This document shows positions 59,177-64,000 of a DNA stretch of 64,000 bases, in pieces. A program made the position numbers and the translations under genes. The notes under the pieces were generated by a model. It did not search any database and had not been told where the DNA came from. It was given only the letters and a program-made list of their open reading frames with translations. Location: contig NZ_JBBUTK010000003.1 of NCBI RefSeq assembly GCF_039592695.1, forward strand, positions 434,001 through 498,000, given 5' to 3'. The DNA comes from Flagellimonas_A sp039592695 (lineage in GTDB: Bacteria > Bacteroidota > Bacteroidia > Flavobacteriales > Flavobacteriaceae). The first letter of the stretch is position 1, and each line of letters opens with the position of its first letter.

Positions 59177-59674
59177 TCAGCGCAGCGGAAATCCTTTCGC
59201 CGCCCACCATGGATGTACTTCTATTTCTAGCCGACCTGCTTTCACCATAGGGTCGAGATTGGCGAGGCTATCCGCCATTTTCAAGTTGGGTACATTGTAA
59301 ATGGTAATACCGCGAATATCACCATCATCACCAAAAGGGCCTGAGATACTGGCATACCCGTCAACATACATCTTTTTTAGATGGGCCAAGTGAGCATTTT
59401 GTAGGCTGTCAAGCGTTTCTTTAGGCTGGTCCCGATTCGGGCCGGTCTTTAAAAAAGCAATGAAATACTGTTGCATCAGTATGGTGTCATTGGTTTCCGC
59501 ATCAACATAATCAAAGGTTTGATAACCCTCGGCGGTAAGCTTCTCCTTGATTTCTCGAATGTATTTTTCCTTTTCTCCTTCTTCCGACACTGTCTGTTCC
59601 AGCCCCTTGGGTGCTTCTTGGCAAGCAAGGCCCAATAGCAAAAGAAGAACTGCTGCTTTTTTTAATCTTTCCAT
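59177..59674 (-). CDS. Lipoprotein with a YciI-like domain
   Basis: 165 aa. Signal peptide with lipobox GLAC (Cys about 18), then a spacer and a YciI-like domain (YFIAFLKTGPNRDQPKETLDSLQNAHLAHLKKMYVDGYASISGPFGDDGDIRGITIYNVPNLKMADSLANLDPMVKAGRLEIEVHPWW, about 70-160) with His-containing motif. This is the second exported YciI-like protein in the window (compare 18934-19287). It overlaps the upstream CYTH gene by 13 bp and its stop is 3 bp from the convergent pheS gene. Confidence 0.85.
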   Translation of the reverse strand: MERLKKAAVLLLLLGLACQEAPKGLEQTVSEEGEKEKYIREIKEKLTAEGYQTFDYVDAETNDTILMQQYFIAFLKTGPNRDQPKETLDSLQNAHLAHLKKMYVDGYASISGPFGDDGDIRGITIYNVPNLKMADSLANLDPMVKAGRLEIEVHPWWAAKGFPLR

Positions 59675-60141
59675 TGGTTATAGGGTTTTATCGCTAATTG
59701 TGAGTTGTAATATTTTGTTTCACCGGTCACCTCTTTGCCCAGCCATGGTGGTTTTTCAAAGTGTTCATCCTCATGTTCAAGTTCAATCTCAGCCAAGACA
59801 AGACCTTTGTTCTCGCCCATAAACTCATCTACTTCAAAAATATGATTTCCTTGTGGTACTTTGTGGCGTACCTTTTCGAGAATATGGCCTTCGCACAAAT
59901 CAATCAAATTGACCGCTTCAGCATGGGGGATCCCGTGTTCCCATTCAAAACGTGAAGTGCCAGAGTCATTGCTCGCCCCTTTTATGGTCAAGTAGCCCTT
60001 TTCACCACTGATGCGAACCCTGACCGTGCGTTCGGGATGTGTGTTCAAAAAACCTTGCACCATTCGGTTTTGCACAGTGGCTTCCGCTTTGTACGCATCA
60101 GAGGTAACCAAAAATTTTCGTTCGATTTCAAGGTGCTCCAT
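59662..60141 (-). CDS. CYTH-domain (triphosphate tunnel metalloenzyme) protein
   Basis: 159 aa. It begins MEHLEIERKFLVTSDAYKAEA, the CYTH signature EIERKFLV, with further basic and acidic residues lining the tunnel (VRVRISGEKGYLTIKG, EVDEFMGENKGLVLAEIELEHED). The family includes triphosphatases and adenylate cyclases; a triphosphatase is the commonest role for bacterial members of this size. It overlaps the NAD(P)-binding gene by 14 bp and the YciI-lipoprotein gene by 13 bp, forming a tight three-gene operon. Confidence 0.9.
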   Translation of the reverse strand: MEHLEIERKFLVTSDAYKAEATVQNRMVQGFLNTHPERTVRVRISGEKGYLTIKGASNDSGTSRFEWEHGIPHAEAVNLIDLCEGHILEKVRHKVPQGNHIFEVDEFMGENKGLVLAEIELEHEDEHFEKPPWLGKEVTGETKYYNSQLAIKPYNQWKD

Positions 60142-60805
60142 GCTTGGCCAGCTGTTTTATGGTTTCTGAATCGATTCGTTCTTCCTCATACCTATTGTTC
60201 GCCAACCAAATCATCGCCGTTGCAATATCTTCGGGGGCGATCATTCGATATTTTCGCAACGGCCCCAATAGTAGAAAATCCAAAACTCCCATTACTTTTT
60301 TAAAGAAAAGTTCTTTGGGCCTTTTCTCATCACGATGCCCGCCAATCAATGCGGGTTGAACGATATGCGTTTTTTCGATTTTCAATTCTAGAACGGCTTC
60401 TTCCATTTCGCCCTTTGTACGATTGTAGAACAATGAGCTTTTTGGGTCTGCGCCTAAGGCTGAAACAATCACGATGGTTTTTATGCCATTCTGCTTGCAC
60501 AATTGGGCGGTGGCGATAGGTATTCCGTAATCAACCTTACGATAGGTGTTCAAATCTGGTGTTTTGGCTTGGGTACTGCCCACACAGCAGAACACCTCAT
60601 CACCATGGAAATGGTCACTGAAATTTTCCAGCTTAAATAGGTCGCCCAAATGAGTTTCAAGCTTCGGATGCTGTATGCCCAACTTCCTTCTAGAGATGGC
60701 AACAATTTTTACGTAGCGTTCATCTTTCAAAAGCAAATCCAACAATATGCCTCCAACCAGTCCTGTCGCTCCTAAAACAATTGCTGTCTTTTCTTTTTTC
60801 TCCAT
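60128..60805 (-). CDS. NAD(P)-binding protein of the HTATIP2/NmrA-like type
   Basis: 225 aa. AIVLGATGLVGGILLDLLLKDERYVKIVAISRRKLGIQHPKLETHLGDL (about 8-56) is a GxxGxxG-type Rossmann motif; EVFCCVGSTQAKTPD (about 70-84) and VIVSALGADPKSSLFYNRTKGEME follow. It resembles oxidoreductases of the HTATIP2 kind. The substrate is unknown. It starts the operon with the CYTH and YciI-lipoprotein genes. The gene is divergent from dinB. Confidence 0.85.
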   Translation of the reverse strand: MEKKEKTAIVLGATGLVGGILLDLLLKDERYVKIVAISRRKLGIQHPKLETHLGDLFKLENFSDHFHGDEVFCCVGSTQAKTPDLNTYRKVDYGIPIATAQLCKQNGIKTIVIVSALGADPKSSLFYNRTKGEMEEAVLELKIEKTHIVQPALIGGHRDEKRPKELFFKKVMGVLDFLLLGPLRKYRMIAPEDIATAMIWLANNRYEEERIDSETIKQLAKHGAP

Positions 60806-60832
60806 CCTTTTAAATATACCCTAATTTTGAAT

Positions 60833-61936
60833 ATGGATTTTGATTTTCCACTCCGAAAAATCATTCATGTAGACATGGATGCCTTTTATGCTTCCGTTGA
60901 ACAGCATGATAATCCTGAATTGAAGGGGAAACCCATTGCCGTGGGTGGTGGCTCAAAACGGGGGGTGGTCTCGGCAGCAAGTTATGAGGCCCGAAAATAT
61001 GGGGTGCGAAGTGCCATGGCGGGCTATATTGCCCAACGCAACTGCCCCGATTTGATTTTCGTCAAACCTCGGTTTGACCGATACAAAGAAGTTTCGCAAC
61101 AAGTACGGAGCATTTTTTTTGAATATACCGATTTGGTAGAGCCGCTTTCGTTGGATGAGGCCTACCTTGATGTCACAGAAAACAAAAAAGGGAATCCCTC
61201 GGCGACCCTCATTGCCAAGGAAATCCGTCAAAAAATCTTGGACAAAACGGGGCTGACAGCATCCGCAGGCATTTCCATCAACAAATTCATTGCCAAGGTC
61301 GCCAGCGATCACAACAAACCCAATGGTCAGAAAACCGTAAATCCGGAAGAGGTCTTGTCTTTTTTAGAAGATTTGGACATACGAAAGTTCTATGGGGTCG
61401 GAAAAGTGACCGCAGAAAAAATGTACAAATTGGGCATTTTCACGGGCAAGGATTTAAAAGAAAAACCGCTTGAATTTTTGGATGCCAACTTTGGGAAAAG
61501 CGGAAAGTTCTACTACAATGTGGTCAGGGGCATTCACTTAAGTGCCGTAAAACCACAACGCATTCCGAAATCGGTCGGTGCCGAGCGCACGTTCAGCGAG
61601 AATTTGAGCAGCGAAATCTTTATGCTTGAAAAGCTGGAGCATATCGCCGAAGAGCTTGAAAGACGTTTGCAAAAGTCAAAAATTGCAGGAAAAACCGTTA
61701 CCCTGAAAATTAAGTACAGTGATTTCACCCTACAGACCCGCAGCAAAACCTTGCCCTATTTTATTGCCGAGAAAGCACTGGTTTTGGAAACGGCGAAAGA
61801 CTTGCTCTATCAATCCCCATTGGAAAATTCTGTGCGGCTGTTAGGTATTTCGTTGGCCAACCTGAACACCGAAAAGAAAAAAGAACTGCCCAAAAAGCAA
61901 GAGACCATTTCTGTACAACTAAAGTTTGATTTTTAG
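60833..61936 (+). CDS. dinB: DNA polymerase IV (Y-family)
   Basis: 367 aa from the ATG at 60833 (MDFDFPLRK); an ATG two codons earlier exists. Translesion polymerase with HVDMDAFYASVEQHDNPELKGKPIAVGG (about 13-40, first metal Asp), SLDEAYLDVT (about 105-114, catalytic Asp-Glu) and the helix-hairpin-helix and little-finger domain (about 180-340). The C-terminus ends ISVQLKFDF, a possible sliding-clamp binding peptide. It is divergent from the NAD(P)-binding gene and upstream of the TetR gene by 36 bp. Confidence 0.94.
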   Translation: MDFDFPLRKIIHVDMDAFYASVEQHDNPELKGKPIAVGGGSKRGVVSAASYEARKYGVRSAMAGYIAQRNCPDLIFVKPRFDRYKEVSQQVRSIFFEYTDLVEPLSLDEAYLDVTENKKGNPSATLIAKEIRQKILDKTGLTASAGISINKFIAKVASDHNKPNGQKTVNPEEVLSFLEDLDIRKFYGVGKVTAEKMYKLGIFTGKDLKEKPLEFLDANFGKSGKFYYNVVRGIHLSAVKPQRIPKSVGAERTFSENLSSEIFMLEKLEHIAEELERRLQKSKIAGKTVTLKIKYSDFTLQTRSKTLPYFIAEKALVLETAKDLLYQSPLENSVRLLGISLANLNTEKKKELPKKQETISVQLKFDF

Positions 61937-61949
61937 AAAAATTTGCCAG

Positions 61950-61963
61950 ACAGACCGTTCTGT
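61950..61963. promoter_or_regulatory. Palindromic operator before the TetR gene
   Basis: acagaccgttctgt is an inverted repeat (ACAGA/TCTGT, four-base centre), 10 bp upstream of the first ATG option of the TetR gene. It resembles operators of TetR regulators that repress themselves. Confidence 0.5.
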
Positions 61964-61972
61964 TATAATTTT

Positions 61973-62575
61973 ATGCACATGACCAAATCAAACATTGCCC
62001 TGCACATTGTCAAAACCGCCGGAAATCTTTTCTATGCGAACGGGTATAATTCTACCGGAATCAACGAAATCATCGAGAAGGCAGCTATTGCGAAAGCCAC
62101 CCTTTACGGTCACTTTAAATCAAAGGAAGATATTTGCATTACCTATCTTGAGCTACGCCACACTGAATTCATTGCAGCTTTGAAGAATTATATCGACAGT
62201 AGAGTATTGGGGGCGCCCCAACTGCTCGCAATTTATGACCTGTTGCTTGAAAACTATCGAGAAAAAGGTTTTCATGGTTGTTGGGGCATCAAAATTTATG
62301 GGGAACTTCCGTCAGACAACGACAAGATAAAAGCTGTGATTCAACAGCAGAAAAAAGATTTACTTCTTTTTTTGGGTGAGTTGGTCCGCAGAAATTTTAT
62401 CAATGTCTCAAACGCCGAGGTTGAGAAGATATCGGGTGGCATTTACCTGCTCTATGAAAGTGCCATCACAGAAAGTCATTTGCATCAGGCTGATTGGCCC
62501 ATCCACCTTGCCAAAAAAATGGCAATTTCGTTGTTTCAGGGTATGCAAATGGTACAAAAAAGCCCTGGCTATTGA
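61973..62575 (+). CDS. TetR/AcrR-family transcriptional regulator
   Basis: 200 aa from ATG 61973 (a second ATG lies two codons later). The HTH is in AGNLFYANGYNSTGINEIIEKAAIAKATLYGHFKSKEDI (about 15-53). The ligand domain (about 60-195) includes KGFHGCWGIKIYGELPSDND, typical of the AcrR/YbiH-like group. The probable operator ACAGACCGTTCTGT lies in its 5' region. Regulated genes are not obvious; the convergent cupredoxin-like gene follows a weak hairpin at its stop. Confidence 0.88.
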   Translation: MHMTKSNIALHIVKTAGNLFYANGYNSTGINEIIEKAAIAKATLYGHFKSKEDICITYLELRHTEFIAALKNYIDSRVLGAPQLLAIYDLLLENYREKGFHGCWGIKIYGELPSDNDKIKAVIQQQKKDLLLFLGELVRRNFINVSNAEVEKISGGIYLLYESAITESHLHQADWPIHLAKKMAISLFQGMQMVQKSPGY

Positions 62576-62586
62576 CCAAGGCTTTC
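62557..62586. terminator. Hairpin overlapping the TetR stop codon
   Basis: AAAAGCC-c-TGG (from 62557) pairs with CCA-a-GGCTTT (to 62585), with one mismatch. It is T-rich after the arm on both strands. It lies at the convergent ends of the TetR and cupredoxin-like genes. Confidence 0.5.
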
Positions 62587-62607
62587 TCATGGCGAACATC
62601 GTGTTCT

Positions 62608-63012
62608 TTATTCAACCGTAAGTGTATTGTCAGTTGATGTTGGGTTCAAAGGGCAAAAATATACGTATTCGCCTTTTTCCAATTTGGTCGGATTTGACGT
62701 TTGCACTGCATCGGTCTCTACAGGTGCGGTCACATAAGCAGTCTGAATATGGTTTTCGGGTTTGCTGATGTCATCTCCTTTTTTTACCAAAACAAAGCCA
62801 ACTTGGTGGTCTACCCCGCTGTTTTTAATTTCAAAAACATAAGTTCCTTCACTGACAGTCAGGTTTTTTTGGGTAAACTCCCCCGGTGTTTGTTCCAAAG
62901 AGATGGTTTCAACAGACTTGTCGGCCATCTTGTCTTTCATCATTTTGTCTTGTGCCTGTGATGCGAACACGGCACCGATAACAAAAACTAAGGTTACAAT
63001 TACATTTTTCAT
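62608..63012 (-). CDS. Exported cupredoxin-like protein lacking part of the copper site
   Basis: 134 aa. Signal peptide about 1-20 (MKNVIVTLVFVIGAVFASQA). A beta-sandwich resembles plastocyanin (LTVSEGTYVFEIKNSGVDHQVGFVLV, then EYVYFCPLNP near the end). A possible first ligand His69 and a Cys120 are present, but the usual HxxxM after the Cys is missing (CPLNPTSTDNTLTVE), so a normal type 1 copper site is not intact. Periplasmic. It is 34 bp after the AhpD-like gene on the same strand and may be co-transcribed. Confidence 0.8.
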   Translation of the reverse strand: MKNVIVTLVFVIGAVFASQAQDKMMKDKMADKSVETISLEQTPGEFTQKNLTVSEGTYVFEIKNSGVDHQVGFVLVKKGDDISKPENHIQTAYVTAPVETDAVQTSNPTKLEKGEYVYFCPLNPTSTDNTLTVE

Positions 63013-63046
63013 TTTTAAAAGGATTTATAGTTATTACTGTTTTTCA

Positions 63047-63595
63047 TTAGGCTTCAACTGCTTCCAACGGTTGTGCCACTGGAAAATCTACAGACACTTC
63101 GGTTGTGTTATTAATGTAGTTGGATATGGTCTTGTCTCCGACCAAAACGATGGTGTCAATAAGATTTTCCTTTGTCCATCCGGCATCAAAGAAATTGTCC
63201 AAAACCGTTGTATCTGTTTTTCCACGGTTCTCAGTAATGTTCTTTGCCAATCTTGCCAAAGCGTCAAGTTTGTTATCGAAAGATGCCCTACCAGCTCTTA
63301 GCTCCAATATCTGGTCTTCGGTGAAACCGTTCATTTTTGATATGGCGGTATGGGCAGAAAGACAGTAAAGACAGTTGTTGACCTCACTTACTGCAAGGTT
63401 TACCACTTCTTTTTCCTTGGTTTTCAAGGATGTTTTGGCATTTGACAGTGCCAAATAGTTTGCCAATGCATTTTCAGAATGTGCATAGGTGGCAAAAAGG
63501 TTGGGAACAAAGCCGACGGCCTTTTCTAAATTGTCGAACAGCGCTTGGTTGTTGCTGCTTACTTCTTCTTTTTTGGGTACATTGAATGTGCTCAT
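63047..63595 (-). CDS. Carboxymuconolactone decarboxylase / AhpD-like protein
   Basis: 182 aa. The AhpD active-site motif CLYCLSAHT (about 76-84, Cys-x-x-Cys-x-x-x-His) and the fold pattern EKEVVNLAVSEVNNCLYCLSAHTAISKMNGFTEDQILELRAG (about 62-103) are clear. It is a probable alkylhydroperoxidase-type reductase of the cytoplasm. It lies upstream of the cupredoxin-like gene. A 274-bp gap follows towards the AraC gene; the gap holds no repeat that I can see. Confidence 0.87.
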   Translation of the reverse strand: MSTFNVPKKEEVSSNNQALFDNLEKAVGFVPNLFATYAHSENALANYLALSNAKTSLKTKEKEVVNLAVSEVNNCLYCLSAHTAISKMNGFTEDQILELRAGRASFDNKLDALARLAKNITENRGKTDTTVLDNFFDAGWTKENLIDTIVLVGDKTISNYINNTTEVSVDFPVAQPLEAVEA

Positions 63596-63869
63596 AATAG
63601 TTGTTTTTTTAGATTAAAATTGATTTATAAAAGGTTTTTCGGCATCACAATAAAAGTCGTGGTGATGTCTCTCTTTACAGTGGCTTTCAGATACCAAGTG
63701 AATAGGTGTTGACCGTTTTATGGTACTCTTGAAAATCGTTATGAGATTGAATATTGATGGTGTTTTTGTATGCATCACTTGCTTGTTTTTGATTATTACA
63801 ATGCAAAGATGAATTGAAAAAGAAGGCAAGGGTTAGGCACTATTTCCCGATGGCTTGCACAAATTTCCC

Positions 63870-64000
63870 TTATGCCGTCAAAGTTTTGTTTTCACGGTAT
63901 TCAGAAGGGGTTTTCTCAGTCATTTTCTTAAAAAAGCGACTGAAATGGGCCGGGTCGTTAAAACCAAGCTCATAGGCGATTTCTTGGTTTTGTTTATCGG
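63870..64000 (-). CDS. AraC-family regulator, C-terminal end (runs off the right edge)
   Basis: The last 42 or so codons: IAYELGFNDPAHFSRFFKKMTEKTPSEYRENKTLTA. This is the second HTH of an AraC/XylS DNA-binding domain with the typical GF.DxxHFSRxFKKxxGxxPSxYR pattern. The rest of the gene lies outside the window. It reads towards the AhpD-like gene from 274 bp upstream of its start, and may regulate it. Confidence 0.88.
   Translation of the reverse strand, partial: DKQNQEIAYELGFNDPAHFSRFFKKMTEKTPSEYRENKTLTA

Noticed and set aside
63614..63829. 71-codon minus-strand frame upstream of the AhpD-like gene
   Set aside because: Amino-acid composition is odd (many His, Ile, Lys) with no motif; it is more likely the promoter region.

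Overview
The window comes from a marine-type member of the Bacteroidota, most probably a Flavobacteriaceae genome of the Muricauda/Maribacter kind. This is inferred from the gene families and base usage; there is no rRNA in the window. Pointers are a type IX secretion sorting domain, TonB receptor architecture, SusC-type leader-like sequences, -7 boxes of the TAnnTTTG form, no Shine-Dalgarno runs before genes, a complete Bat (aerotolerance) operon, and many short palindromic dispersed repeats of the kind common in this phylum. No rRNA, tRNA, CRISPR array, complete insertion sequence or prophage was found. The window is mostly core chromosome with gene-dense, mixed-strand operons.

Layout: 1-4.7 kb holds the 5' part of ileS, a 132-bp MITE-like element, a small helical lipoprotein, a TonB-dependent receptor and recO. 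4.7-8.2 kb holds glutamate dehydrogenase, a cystathionine gamma-synthase/lyase and a DUF3298 lipoprotein. 8.2-10.1 kb is a small cassette with an ArsR regulator, an amino-acid racemase-like protein and an atypical SDR. 10.1-17.2 kb holds an ArsC-like protein, an EamA exporter, a thioesterase, a nitronate monooxygenase, a three-domain flavoprotein paired with a UBP-type zinc finger, a bestrophin and a YheT-like hydrolase. 17.2-19.9 kb is a run of small proteins, several exported (cytochrome c, NTF2-like, duplicated beta domain, YciI, DinB). 20-28.6 kb holds SulP, PhyH, SRPBCC, a lipoprotein, gpsA, DoxX, glpD and small proteins. 28.6-45.3 kb holds cvpA, a CAP lipoprotein, 3-hydroxyanthranilate dioxygenase, an ALDH7-like dehydrogenase, a collagen-like lipoprotein, an OmpA pair, an acyl-ACP desaturase, a phosphatase, a 1230-aa T9SS-exported propeller protein, a PfkB kinase, an AlbA_2 protein, an SDR and an aldo/keto reductase.

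45.5-54.6 kb is an eight-gene Bat operon: MoxR ATPase, DUF58, a BatD-related two-TM protein, BatA, BatB, BatC, BatD, BatE. It is followed by a small anchored protein and a SulP-carbonic anhydrase pair that suggests bicarbonate uptake. 57.4-64 kb holds a ceramidase-like membrane protein, pheS, an exported YciI-like protein, a CYTH protein, an NAD(P)-binding protein, DNA polymerase IV, a TetR regulator, a cupredoxin-like protein, an AhpD-like protein and the end of an AraC regulator.

The most unusual signals are of repeat or RNA type: (1) dispersed repeats lying in frame inside ileS; (2) a 7-bp tandem repeat that forms part of the signal peptide code of a Bat operon gene and could shift its frame; (3) two look-alike intergenic structured elements that may be small RNAs or orphan leaders; (4) a MITE-like element touching the ileS start. 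I did not find a clearly novel multi-gene system. The closest candidates are the exported YciI/DinB cluster and the zinc-finger plus cNMP/thioredoxin-fold/flavoprotein operon.
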